From the NCBI RefSeq assembly GCF_036370855.1, contig NC_088105.1, forward strand, positions 10,359,619 to 10,423,618: a stretch of DNA of 64,000 bases. Reading direction: 5' to 3'. The stretch's first letter is position 1, and every line of letters begins with the position of its first letter. Both the position numbers and the translations under genes were made by a program. Below the pieces are notes generated by a model. It was given only the letters and a program-made list of their open reading frames with translations. It did not search any database and was not told where the DNA came from. Below, one piece after another: positions 52,801-63,818 of this stretch. Source of the stretch: Dromaius novaehollandiae (lineage: Eukaryota; Chordata; Aves; Casuariiformes; Dromaiidae).

Positions 52801-54629
52801 GTATCAAAAGGCTTGGAACGGGCAGCTTGTTGGCTGGGTTGGGATCCCAGAAGTTTATCTAAAAGATAAGCCAGCGACGAAGAGAAAGATCATAAATAAG
52901 AGGTGGTTTTCAACACACCTGAAGCACCCATCTCTATCAGGATACCTCAGGACCTTTTGGAGTAGGATTTTAATCACCTTCCAGCTCCCTAGTGCAGTGG
53001 GCCCAAGCCAGTACTGCCACTGAAATCTCTGTGCGCTACAGCAGTCACACCTCCGAGGTGCTGAAGGGTGATTGGAGGGGTGAGCCCCAGATGAACGTTA
53101 CCTTCTTCCTCTCCCCAAAGTGAGTGTGGGCTGTGTTGCTCTGGCTGCCCTTTGTGATGCTCCTGCCTGAGGGAAAATTTGCAGGTATGGCATGAAAACA
53201 GATAGATTACTTCTGGGGGTAGCTAGATCCGGAGGTGGACCATGTTTTCCAGCAGTGAAGTTAGCAACCCTCCCATTTTGGATCACTTTTAGCCCTTCCA
53301 TTCCTGGCCCTTTGCCTTTGGGAGCTCTCTGCAGAGCCACCAGTGTTTGAGTGGCGTTTCAGATCCTAAGATCCTGCACCATCACTAATAGCTCCACAGC
53401 GCTGCCCAGCAGCTGGCATTCCTGTTACTGAGGCAGAAAGAGACAAACATGAAAAACTGGCTACCAGGGAGACAGGAGCAAGCTCGAACCTTTGTGTGAC
53501 TCTAGGGCAGTAGAGTGGCTGATGTGGAAGAGGAAAAGTGATGCTGGCTCCTGTAAGACACATCTGCCAAGCCTGTGGTGATTTAGGGGCCAAGGAGGCC
53601 CAGCCATCTGCCAAAGGACTTGTGATGCAGACTGAGTCAACAGACAGCCAAGCGGAGCCCTGTCCGCCAAAAACTGGCCTTTATGTTGTGCTAATAGACT
53701 GGCTGGGATGAGCAGGCCAAAGCCACGAAACCAATCTCAGGTAATGTCAGCTTTCAATGGAGGTAACTGCTGCCCGGCATGGAGCCTTCCCCTTTCAGAC
53801 GCCTCTCAGATAAGAGGGTGGACCTGCCCATCTCCTGCCAGGACTGCAAGGATGTTGCCTCAACCTTTAGCGTTCCAGCAATGCTCCATCCTATCGCAGC
53901 AGGCCAGAGGTCTGGCTAACACGTGGCCCGGATGAGAGCTGCTCTCGAGGGTTATCTGGAAGCGGAGCCCTGAGTGTAAGCCTCAAGCACTTCCCTGTGG
54001 TGCAGTTCTTAGGGCTGTGGCATAGCATTAAGGCTAACTCCTTCCACCTAAGGAAGGGCAAGCAGGAAGGAGATGAGAGCAGACCACAGATGGACCTGGA
54101 GAGCAGTGAGCTGAAGCATAAAGGATGCTGGCGATGTTACTGCTTGTTGTAAAGTTTGTTGCTTTGCTAGAGAGCACTGATCCGCCCATACTGATTGCAG
54201 AAGCCAGTTGGGAGGGTTGGAGTCTCCCAAGAAAAACTACATGTCTGTGCAAGATGGGTGTGAAGGCACTCACCATGCAGAAAGCAGGGTCATAGTGTGA
54301 TACATGCAGGGTCCGAGAGCCCATAGCTTTTCTGCCCCCTCCCTTCTATGAACCATACCTTCCTCTTGTCGCTCGCTGTCCAGCAATGCCATCGGCTCCA
54401 TTTCTTCATCAGATATCACATCATCCACGTCCACCACTGTGGATGTGTGCACCCTACCATCTGTCCCTGCGGTGCTCTTGGTCTCCTTTGCTTTCTCCTG
54501 CTTTATGTCTCCCCTTCCCTTGCTGGCTTCTCTGCTGCTCTCTCTCTTCTCTCGTTTGCTCTGCGTAGCTGGGGACTCTCTGTTTCTCCTGTGAGACTCC
54601 CTGGAGGAGCTCCGAGACCTCTTATCCAT
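46857..54629 (-). CDS. NPHS2: Podocin, slit-diaphragm stomatin-family protein
   Basis: Podocin is a hairpin membrane scaffold of the kidney podocyte slit diaphragm that binds cholesterol and organises partners such as nephrin, CD2AP and TRPC6 in mammals. Eight exons were read in transcript order: 54629-54359, 52495-52392, 51372-51300, 51009-50927, 49742-49539, 48820-48765, 47947-47869 and 47135-46857. They encode 382 aa (human 383), all phases consistent. The N-terminus [12 protein letters not shown] mirrors human MERRARSSSRES. The ATG at 54629 was preferred over two upstream in-frame ATGs because it aligns with human and has A at -3 and G at +4. VVDVDDV precedes GLGICEWLL (Cys100, human palmitoylated Cys101), the hairpin helix [15 protein letters not shown] with its kink proline, and a PHB domain from [13 protein letters not shown] (human Arg138 equivalent kept) to about residue 285. 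It ends KKDSPML, as in human. Introns of 0.3-1.9 kb contain one MIR-like SINE. Confidence 0.96.
49835..49945 (+). mobile_element. MIR-like (CORE-SINE) fragment in NPHS2 intron 4
   Basis: The stretch CAGCTCTGCCACTGATTGAC, then CTTGGACAAACTACTTAACC and TCTGTGAACCTCTCAGTTCC, closely follows the MIR core and 3' part (CTGCCACTTACTAGCTGTGTGACCTTGGGCAAGTCACTTAACCTCT in family knowledge). The upstream GGATGGTTAAAGC resembles the MIR promoter-side GTGGTTAAGAGC. It runs on the plus strand, antisense to NPHS2. The copy is truncated and diverged, as expected of an ancient SINE. The family call rests on recalled consensus. Confidence 0.65.
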
Positions 54630-56189
54630 CTTCATCTGATTCTCTGAGCTGAGGAGCATGCAGCTGCCTGTGGCACGAGGATGAATTTGTGCTTGAATTT
54701 ATTGCTGCAGGCAGGAAAACTGGGCAGGGGAGGAGAGAAAGGGAGGTGGCAGATGTGGGCGGCCTGTTCCAGATTTATCATAGGCTTGTCAGACGTAGTG
54801 GACAGTGACGCGAGCAAGCTGTTTCCCAGCTGCTCTGCTCTCATCGCACACTGCTGGGGTGAGGGCAAGAAAGGTTAGATCTGAACAGAGTGGGCTCCAG
54901 GTGGATGTTCTTGGTGTATCTGCCTGGCTTTGGAAAAAAAATACAATCAAAAGCACTCATGATTTTTAGTAGATGGTTTCTGCAAAGCTGTTGAAAAGCA
55001 ACTTGAAAGTGGCTGTCAGGCAGCTGGCTCAGAAGACCTCAAAGGGTGAGAATGACCCAGCACAACTAACGTCAGGGTGAGAAGCCTCTGCTAGCGAGAC
55101 CGATTGCTAACTCAGCAATGTTTGGAGCTGGTGCTGGGCGAGCAGCACCTCACGCCGGCTCTGTCCCCTGCAGACCCCTTGGCTGGCACAGCAGAGGGAC
55201 ATCGGCAGCACGCTCCACAGCAGGAGAGCGGCCGTGCAAACGCAGATGCTGGTTGCTGCGCGGGACAGTCCCTTCACCTCGCTGCTGTGTTGACCTCCGA
55301 GGGCTCCAGGGAGAGCTGCGTTTTCAGCTCTTTCAGGAAAAGGCTGCCGTACCGCACAGACTGTGGTGACATCTGTGGAAACGTGGGTCCTGTCTTCTCT
55401 GGGGAGAGGGGCGGTAACAGGCATTTTGGCTTTAGGGAGGCTGCGGCTGAGGAGGAGGTTTCAGTGCAAGGCAGACGTCAAGGTGTAGGAGCAGGACGCG
55501 GCTCAAACGGGGGAGCGATGACGTCCCTTTTAATTAGCTGAGCTCGGGGCTTCCCAGAGCTGCTCAGCCTCTGGCGGCAGACCGACAGCGTGGAGGAGTG
55601 GGAGGGGGAGATGCCGGCCTTGTTTTCTCTCGGATTCCTGTTTTATTGGAGACCTCTGGCCTGCCCAAAGTCAGGATATCACATGCGGGGCGGGCAGGAG
55701 TGCCAGTTCACTGCTCTCTGCTCCTTCATGCTGTTAGCGGGTCACCAGGGAAGCAGCGAATGAATCGGGCTGAGGGAAGAGGAGGAAGGTTGTGGGGAAA
55801 TAGGGCATAATTAACGAATTCGTCTGTATTCGCGTTAGGGGTTTCGGAGAGCTTTGGGGTGTGTGCCCTTTTCACTTTAACATTAGGCCAGCGTGGGACG
55901 AGCAGACAGGGTTTCTGTCCCCTGAAAGCGCGGGAGGGATTTTAAACAGTAATAAACAATGTCCCAGGTTTGATTTTGGCCGGGCAGCATCGACCCTGGC
56001 TGCGTTTCTCGCCAAAAGCACTGCCGGGTGCTTCGTACCTACAAACCTGCAGCTGCCTGGTTTTGTCCAACGTTTCCTTCAGCCAGGGGCTCCTGGCGGA
56101 AACGTGGCGCTCTCCCCTCGGATGGGGTAAAGACCACAAGTGTATTCTCAGTAACGTCGAGGTTTGGTCCCCATCGGGTTGTCTTGAGG

Positions 56190-56420
56190 TGGCCGCGGGC
56201 AGCGCCGGGGCGGGGCGGGGCGGAGCGAGAAGCCGCCGCCGCCGCCTCTCGCTGCGCCTCGGCGCCCCAACGGCGCCGCCGCCAGGGGCGGGGCAGCGCG
56301 CGTGGCCGCCCCGCCCCGCCTTCGCGCCTCGAGGGGGAGCGCGGAGTGCGCAGGCGCGGGCGGGGTTCCGGGAGGGGGGTGGTGGGGTCACGCGGAGGGG
56401 CGCGGGACTGCGGCGGGCGG
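56190..56420 (+). promoter_or_regulatory. TDRD5: CpG island, probable TDRD5 promoter
   Basis: This stretch is very GC-rich with dense CpG. It contains tandem GC boxes (GGGGCGGGGCGGGGCGG at about 56206-56222), CCG triplet runs, and TGCGCAGGCGCG at 56347-56358, one mismatch from the NRF1 consensus. There is no TATA box. It lies about 0.8 kb before the first coding TDRD5 exon and is oriented as a typical dispersed CpG-island promoter. It could also serve NPHS2, but that start codon is 1.6 kb away on the other strand. Confidence 0.65.
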
Positions 56421-56442
56421 CTTGGGGGTGCGGGAGCCCCAT

Positions 56443-57010
56443 GGGCGGTGGTTTAGGGGTCTCTGTGGGGGGCAGCGGCCCCATGGGGCAGGGAGGGTTC
56501 CCAGGCGGTGGTTTAGGGGCGCAGGGGTCGCAGTGAGGGGCGGTCCCCAGGCTGCCGTTTAGGGGCGAAGGGAGTTTTGTGGGGGGCAGCGATGCTGTGG
56601 GGCAGGGAGGACCCCCCCGGCAGTGGGTTGGGGGCGCGGGGGGGTGTCAGGGTATGCAAAGCGCTGGGGAATAATTTCTGGGGCAGTGCTGTAAGGGGGC
56701 GGCAATCCCCGGGGTGGCAGTGAGGGGGGGAGCTGCTGGGGCGGCTGTGGGGGGGGTGCAGCCATCTCGTGGGGGTGGCGGTGCCAGGGTGTGTGGTTCC
56801 CGGGGGTGGCGGCTGAGAGAGGTGGCCATCTCGGTGGGGTGGCAGTGCCAGGGTGCGGGGGGTCCCGGTGGTCGTGGCTGGGGCGGCCATCTCGGCGGGG
56901 TGGTGGTGCCAGGGTGCGGGGGGTCCCGGTGGTCGTGGCTGAGGGAGGCAGCCATTTTGGTGGGGCGGCAGGCTGGAGTGGCTGTGATCTCAGCTGGAGT
57001 AGTGGGTGCA
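56443..57010. repeat. GC-rich minisatellite with repeated YY1-like motifs
   Basis: Two repeat layers are visible. A 114-bp imperfect duplication places TGTGGGGGGCAGCG at 56464 and again at 56578, with GGTTTAGGGG elements nearby. Then an imperfect unit of about 61-65 bp starts with GCCAT at 56761, 56825, 56886 and 56951 and carries GGTGCCAGGGTG and GGTCCCGGTGGTCGTGGCTG in its better copies. The repeats lie between the CpG island and the first coding exon of TDRD5, probably in its 5' intron. They create long spurious ORFs on the minus strand. Confidence 0.8.
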
Positions 57011-57143
57011 GGGGTGGCAGCTCTAGGGGCACAGGCAAGGGAAGAGCAGGGTTGGTAGGTAACGGCGATGGGCATCTGAGCAGCTTCTGTCCCTGCATTA
57101 TGAGTTGTTTTCTGCTTGCTTTTGTTTCCCCTTTAGTGCAGAC

Positions 57144-60100
57144 ATGTCGAGGCAGGCGCAGCTTATGGACGTGCTGAAGAAGGAGGTGAGATCACTGCTG
57201 ATGGCCTCCAAAGAGGGGCTAACCCCAGCGCAGCTGGAGCAGGAGTACATGGCAATGATTGGCAGACCTCTTCCTCTGCCTGACCTGGGCTTCCAGTCCA
57301 CCATGGAGCTCGTGGCAGATATGCCTGAAGTTGTCAGAATCTGTCACCACAGCAAAGGCACTCTTATCCTGAAAGGTGAGGTCGTGTTTCTGTATGGGGG
57401 GGTGTTTCTGTATGGGGGGAGGAGTTGTTTGCAACCTCATATTGGCATGAAGTGGTGCTCCAAAATGGGGATTTGCAGCATGAGTTCCCTGAGCTATAGG
57501 TGATATATCTCTTATTTTTTTTCCTCAGATAGCTTTGTGTTTCATTTCTTGTCTTTGGTGTTTTTTTCCCCCAGATTTTGATCTACTTTTTAGTGCTTTT
57601 CTGCTCTTTTTTTTTTTCCCTGAAAAGCCACACAGGCTGCTATTTATTTCTCTACGTTTTGTATTCTGGACTTAGCTGAGAAACTGAAATAACATTTCTT
57701 AAGGGTACACCAGAGCTGGTAAGCCTCACTTTTCTGTAAACACAGAGTACAGCAGAAGCCAAAACCAGGGACAAGGCCTCTCAGAAGAAGCTGTGAATGT
57801 TTCCCTTCCTGACCCTGAGGGAAACTCAGTTTCTGTCCAAGAACCTTTCTCACTTATTTTGTCTTTGGGAAGGAGTTGTGGGTGCAAAGAGTTGATTGGG
57901 AAGGATGAAACGATGTTTTCATGGAGTCTTACTGTAAGATGAGAGGAAGTTGCCTAAAAGCGCGAGAAAGACCTGGGCTGCTCTTTGGGGAAACCTTGCC
58001 TAGCTGGGTGTATCCTCTGTCATACAGAGTCCAGCCAAGGCTAGACTATTAACTACTTACTTTTGCTGGTACCGATGCCATGATGCTAGGATCTATACAA
58101 GGTGTTTTGATACACAGGTCCTGGGGTGCTGTGCAAGCTGCTTGTCCAGGGATCTCTTCTCTTTTTGCTGTTTGCTCTCTGTTGCCTAGCAGAATACAGA
58201 GAAGTAGTGGATGAAGAAGTTCAAAGTGGGTGAAGATGTAAGTCAGCCCTGCTTTGAGTTGGGTGGGTTGGACCAGATGACCTCCACACGTCCTTTCCAA
58301 TATACTTGATTGTATGATTCTAACACTGTTGTCTCTGATTGTGAATTGAGGATGAACTTAGATAAAGAACAGCTGTGCAACCTGGATGTTTTTCTTGAAT
58401 GTGTTACCAGCACCTTTTAGTTTTGTGAACTGGTTAGAGTAGCTCGCTTTTTTTTTTTTTTCTTTAAGAGTGTTTTGAAAAGGACTCTGAATCCAGCAAC
58501 AGCCTGATCCTCTTAAGTTGTAGTGAGGGTTTGCCATGATTCTGGCTGAGGGGGACAATGAGCCATTTAGTGTTCTCCCAACAAAACCTGCAGCAGCTGG
58601 TTTCCTGTTGTGATCCTGTGTGTAAGCATTTGACCAGCCTTCCTACTTGGATCTGCATTTATAATGATGAGGATGTGAATTGGATGTTGGCTGTTAAATC
58701 CGGTCCAGTCCAGTTTGCAAAGAGAGAGGAAAAGTGGTTGCCATGCTGAAAGTCGGACATGATTCATTATGCTTGCTTTTGAAAGAGGCCCTTCTGAAAA
58801 GGGGATGGAGAAGAGAAAAGAATGAAAAGAGTTTTGACTGTGTATAGCTTTTAGTGATTTACTATTTCAGTGGTTCTAATAGTTTATGTATTCTGCCTAG
58901 CTATTGCAGATGAGACCACCAAAGACATTGCCAAACTGATTGCCAAACAAAAGACAAGTGTTAAGACACGGAATGCTGCACCAAGGGCAAATGCTTTCCC
59001 TTGCTCCAGGAATCGGCAGCAGTTCCCTCGGAGCGGCAGGACTCCTCCTGTCCTGCCAGCAGCAGTGAGGAGCGAGCTGAAGGATCTGCTGAGTTCCTCA
59101 CCAGTTCTACTCTCAGACTTCGATAGGGCCTTCTTCAGACGCTTTGGCCGGGCGTTCAAGTACATGCAATATGGATTTTTTTCCATGCTTGAAATGTTCA
59201 GTAGTGTGTCTGATATCGTTGCAATTGAACAGTCAACAGCAGGTTCTTTGCTGACCCTGAAAAGGAGCTCCTCAACTGAAGAACAGCGGGAAAAGACGCC
59301 ACAGGGTGAGGCTACGTGTATTTGACTGGAAACACATAGTTCTTGTAAGCACTGTCTGTGACCAGACAGCCATGTTTTGGGTACGTTTTTGTCTGCTGTA
59401 ATAGTCCCAGTTCCTATAAGATGTAGCACAGAAGGGCTGTGGGATACTGTAGAAGCAGCTGCATGTGCAGCCTCTTGCAAGGGCGTTGTCTTGATAGCAG
59501 AGAGCTTAACTGGAAGATTTCCCCTCACCATTTTTGGTAGCAGGTGAAAGAGGGGATGTTTAGCCCAGTCGGAATATGGGCTTTCTGAACACGTGTAGGG
59601 CTCGAATTCTTAGTCATTCCAGGCAGTAGGTAACAAAACTAGAAGGATCTCCTGAACACCTGCTCCACAGGCCACTAAAGCCTATTGAACGCTCTTTCTG
59701 AGACTGAAAATTTAGTAGTACTAGACTAAAAGTCACAACTATAACGTTCCACAAAAGCAAAGAGAAAAGGCTGCAGGTATCCTTAATGTTCCCGCAATAG
59801 ATACAAGGGAGAGCAGAAAATCCCATACAGTTCCTGTTCCTGCCAAATTCCTCACTTTTCTGGGGAAAATTCCTTTTAGCATCAGTCTAGCAATTGGTTT
59901 AATTGGCATGCTCTCAAGAGCAAGAGTTTTTGTTTTGAGTTAATACAGTGAAGGATGCCTCTGTAGTGAATGCTGTTGAATGTGATAGCTCTGTGAATGC
60001 TGCAAGAGATCAGGCAAAGGGCACTGGTGCTTTCATACTTTAATTTTTAGGTATCTTCTCTTTCTGCTTAGTATGTAACATTGCATCAGTCTGAGAAAGA

Positions 60101-63100
60101 ATAACAACCCAAGTTACTGTCTTTTCTGCAGCCCCTACAGTTGAGATACCTCCTGCAAAACGCAGCTGTGACACAGAGAGCTTCCATCAGACTACAGAAG
60201 AGAAGTCAGAACCAGAGAGAAAACAAGCAGTGGATTTTGGTGATAAATGGAAACAAGTAAGTGGCTGGACAAGGGATTTGTAGCTCTTTCATGTTTTAAT
60301 CCTGGGGGAAAGACTCTTACCGCTTTTATTTCTGTTGAGATACATTGTGTTGTGGATGCACTGCCTCTTCCAAAAATGTTAGTACTCATTTTAGATGAGT
60401 CTGGCAGTGATGAGACTCATACCAGCCTGCTATCTAGCTCTGTACGCTGTCAAAACCTAGGTCTTTTTCTTGTCTCTGGTCTTCAGATCTATGTTACAGA
60501 TCATCCAAGGTCAGTTAAGCATCATCTTTCTCCCAGATAATAGTGGTGATATCTTTTGGTGTACTTATTTGTAATTAGACTTTAATAACCCTTCTTTGAG
60601 ACTAGCTGTGTGGAGTGTCTTGTTCAGTAAAGCAACCTGTGTGACAGAGCTGGGGGTTGATTTTCAGAAACTTTGTTTCCTGCAGTCTCACTCTGACAAC
60701 TCGATAATGTTGTCTGCAGGGAAAAAAGTGAAAAAAGTCTTTTCCAGGTGATGCTAAGGTTTGAAAGATGCCTGCCTCGTTGTTTCCCCCAGAGAGGGAG
60801 GCTTAGGAGAAGAAGGTGTGTTCAAAGTGCAAATGACAATGTAAGGAAGGTGATAAGGTATGTGTAGGTGAGGATGCAGGGACTGGTTTAGTAAGGGAGA
60901 ATGGAGGAGGAATGTGATAGTGAGAATCTTGGGAATGGTTCATCTTAGCTGAAAAGTGTGAGGTGCTCCAAGATCTCCAGAACCTGTGGAAAGTGAGGGC
61001 TGCATTTGACCCTGTACCACCAGTGTTGCTCTGGCAAATGCAAGAGATGGGTGGTGCCTGTGCCTGGAGCTCTTTCTGGCTGAGGGTGGAGCCAGTCCTT
61101 GCAGGGAAGGCCTGTATCAGGTAGTGTCTGTTCCTCTGCAGGTTGAATAGTAGGGCCTAGTGTACGTGATTGTGTTTTTAAAAAATCCTTTACTAAACCC
61201 ATATGTGCAACTTTGTTTTGTAGTGTTCTTAACCTTAGGTAACTTCTACCGTTCATGCGCATTTCCTTTGTATTTCTTCTCTCACAACTGATTTATCTAA
61301 TTAACAGGAATTTTCATGAGTCTTGGAATTCCTTCCTCTCTCCTGCCTTGGTGTGATTCTTTTTTTTCCTTTATAGTTGGAGAAAGACTTTAAGATAATG
61401 CTGTATGAGAAAGCAGCTGGAAGGACAGTAAGCTCAGCCCTCAAGGAAAAAATTCGAACTGTGAGTATTGTTAGTTGCAAATCTGTCACAGATGCTTCTC
61501 TCTGCTGTTCACTGTTGTTTCTCTGGGTGAGGATATGTGTTCCAAAGACTTGTCTCCATTTTGTAGGCACCTTGAAAACCATCATTCTAGTCTAATGCTC
61601 TGGGTAGCTATTAAAACTCTGCAGCAGGGATGTGATAGTCCAAAACCTCAAGCCCCTGGGACCAGTGGCAAATAAGTGTGCATCACATGGACCTGTGAGG
61701 TCCAGTTTTTACAAATATTTATTAAGCAGGCGTACAGTTTAGTGTTCATGTGTCTGCGTGAGTGTCTGAGCATGCAGCTGTCTGCCAACGGTGTCTCCTT
61801 TTCTGTTTAGGTTGTAGCCAAGTATCCAGGTGGTTTACTTGTTTCCAAGCTACGTGATGAGTTTGAGGTAGGTTTTACTGCTAGCGTTAATCTTTCTTTT
61901 TGCTAAAATTAGCAGAAGTGTTATACCTGTGATGATCTGACTGATTCAAAGCTGAGAGGTGGGGCTTTCTTTTATTGCTACTTAAGCCACTTTTGTCATA
62001 GTGCACACTTTCACATAAAGTCCAGTCTTAAAAATCCATCCCAGTGGCCATCTAACGAGGCAATAGTTACCCGATGATGTCTCTCTGTCACTGATGTTCT
62101 TTGGACTGGGACATTCCTTGAAGAGAGGAAAAGAAACAGACAGGCAGACAACCTTTTAATCCTGACTGAGAGATGCTTAGAAGATGCTTGCTGAACTAGA
62201 ACTGTTTGTGTGACTTAGCATTTTCTCCTTATTGTTTGAAATATCCTCTAAAAGCTCAAAACGAACGTTCCTTTTCTTTTCTTGTTACAGACCTCCCCTG
62301 CTGCTAGTGCTGCTCGTAATCCGAAATCTGCTGATAGTCTGAGATTTGACAACCTATTGCTTGTTGTGAATCTTAATCCTTCTCAGTGCATGAGGTTCAG
62401 TTCAGTGCCTTGTAAAAAACTTCTTTTTTGTTTATTTTCTGGCACTAGGCACATTTTAAAGAGAATCTCTGTGTCGGGAAGCTTGGCTTCGTAGACATGT
62501 TGGAGTTTGTTGGCAGCCTTCATGATGTCCTCCATGTTGAGTGCAAGGAAGATGAACGAGACTGGCTGGTGTTTGACCTCAAATCCAGGTGCTTAACAGA
62601 TGGTAAGATGGCTTTGTATGTTACATCATTGTGCAAGGATCACCATGGTGCTGCTTTTGGGATGAAAAATCAACCACATGGACCTACAGGGAGATCTGGG
62701 ATTGCTGTCTTTAAAAGAGGAGCAGATGCCAAAAGACCTCGTGCACCAGTTTGAGTTAAGTAGGGCAGTGCCTGAAACCTAAGGAATTCTTACATGCTAG
62801 AATGTTAACATGCTTTCTTTCTACTGAAGAGGGATAACTAGATTTGTCAAACTACAGCAAAATAGTCTTTGAGGGTCAGTTATAATCAGGTCTGATTAAA
62901 GCAAGCAAATATGGTTTGTATCTTCTTCAGTCATTGTTTTTTAGTCATGACTACCACATTGTGTTGGTTTACCTTTGTTAATGATCAAGATTATTTTCAC
63001 AGAAATAAAATACTTGCTTGATTTTACAAATTAGAAGTATTGATTCTGCAGTGAATATCTTGGCTGTGAAAATAATGGTGGTATCTGTTTGAACCGTGAC

Positions 63101-63818
63101 GTGGAGATTTTCTACAGTAGCTACTGCATTCTCCTCACAAGATGGAAGTTTGCTCTGTCATTTTCTGGATTCTGCATACACGCAGGCATTTTTTGGAGCC
63201 TTGAGAAACATTTCCATTGGTTTGATTTTTGAAGAATTGAGTTTTAGGCTGTTGAACTGGACAAGGAGTGAATGTGTTACTGCTTCTGCTTTTGGTGTGT
63301 GAAGACAAATCAGTTAAAACTCTTCCAGACACTTACAAAACGCTGAGTAAGAGAACCATCTTCCTTGCTTAGGCCATCTGCTTGAGAGAAGTGTGCGTGG
63401 GAGTAGGATAACTTGCTGAATACACTGTACTTTGACACTCTCTCAAAAACACCACCATGCTCTTGGTTAGAGATTTGGCTAGGCTTGGTTAAATCCCCGT
63501 AAGTACATCAGAGCAAATTTTCTCTACTGGATTTATGCTCATTTGCATTAGCTCTGCTTCTCACACATGTACTTTGCTGATGCTGGTTTTCAAATGTAGA
63601 AAGGAGCAGCTCTGGCTCTGGGACAAGCATGAGTTTCAGGTTTTGATGTAGCGCTCTTAGTTCCACCAGATGAGCAGTCACAGTGTGAGGACTCCTCGTG
63701 TTGGTCCGCACCCCCTGCTGCTGCTGAGGTCTCCCAGAACGCCTCTCTTGGAAAGCCTGAAGCTGCGGACCTGAAGCAAAGCGGAGAATTCCGTGTGGTC
63801 ACAAAGGCATTTAAACCG
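57144..63818 (+). CDS. TDRD5: Tudor domain-containing protein 5, N-terminal part
   Basis: TDRD5 is a germ-granule (chromatoid body) protein needed in mouse for transposon silencing and piRNA production in spermatogenesis. Seven exons were read: 57144-57375, 58901-59305, 60132-60256, 61377-61460, 61811-61867, 62449-62602 and 63661-63818, encoding 405 residues so far (human total about 981). Three LOTUS/OST-HTH domains are visible: residues about 5-77 ([20 protein letters not shown] to VVRICHH), about 132-200 ([20 protein letters not shown], then [13 protein letters not shown]), and about 265-348 ([20 protein letters not shown], then [20 protein letters not shown]). The Tudor domain lies beyond the right edge. 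The start is the first ATG after the acceptor at 57136, has G at -3, and matches the human N-terminus region. The exon at 63661 is linker sequence and the least conserved; its phase fits. Confidence 0.94.
58232..58322 (+). mobile_element. CR1 LINE 3'-end fragment
   Basis: The stretch GGGTTGGACCAGATGACCTC, then CACACGTCCTTTCCAATATA, ending TTGTATGATTCTAAC, matches the conserved 3' end of CR1 retroposons (GGTTGGACTAGATGACCTCC...TTCCAACC...TTCTATGATTCT in family knowledge). Upstream CAGCCCTGCTTTGAG extends the match. It is a 5'-truncated, diverged copy in the first TDRD5 intron after the start exon. CR1 is the dominant bird LINE, which supports the avian assignment. Confidence 0.85.

Larger units (their letters stand above)
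54630..57143. promoter_or_regulatory. Divergent NPHS2-TDRD5 spacer and promoters
   Basis: NPHS2 (minus) and TDRD5 (plus) point away from each other with 2.5 kb between start codons. 54630-54900 should hold the NPHS2 5' UTR and core promoter; I see no convincing TATA box. A homeobox-type TAATTA at 55530-55535 lies near a CRE-like TGACGTCC at about 55520. 56190-56420 is a CpG island and 56443-57010 a GC-rich minisatellite, both listed separately. The first TDRD5 coding exon has an acceptor (CCCCTTTAG) ending at 57136, so a non-coding TDRD5 exon must lie upstream; its donor is not assignable. Large ORFs here on both strands come from GC-rich repeats and resemble no known protein. Confidence 0.55.

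Noticed and set aside
54630-54659. Upstream in-frame ATGs for podocin
   Set aside because: They add residues with no human counterpart and have poorer start context than the ATG at 54629.
55104-55541. 145-codon ORF between NPHS2 and TDRD5
   Set aside because: No homology, mixed low-complexity composition, and an equally open antisense frame.
55942-57098. Several 120-190 codon ORFs on both strands around the CpG island
   Set aside because: They are Pro/Ala/Gly/Arg-rich, arise from GC-rich repeats with few stop codons, and match no family I know.
58884-59531. 215-codon ORF on the minus strand
   Set aside because: It is the antisense shadow of TDRD5 exon 58901-59305, which has correct splice sites, phase and LOTUS homology.
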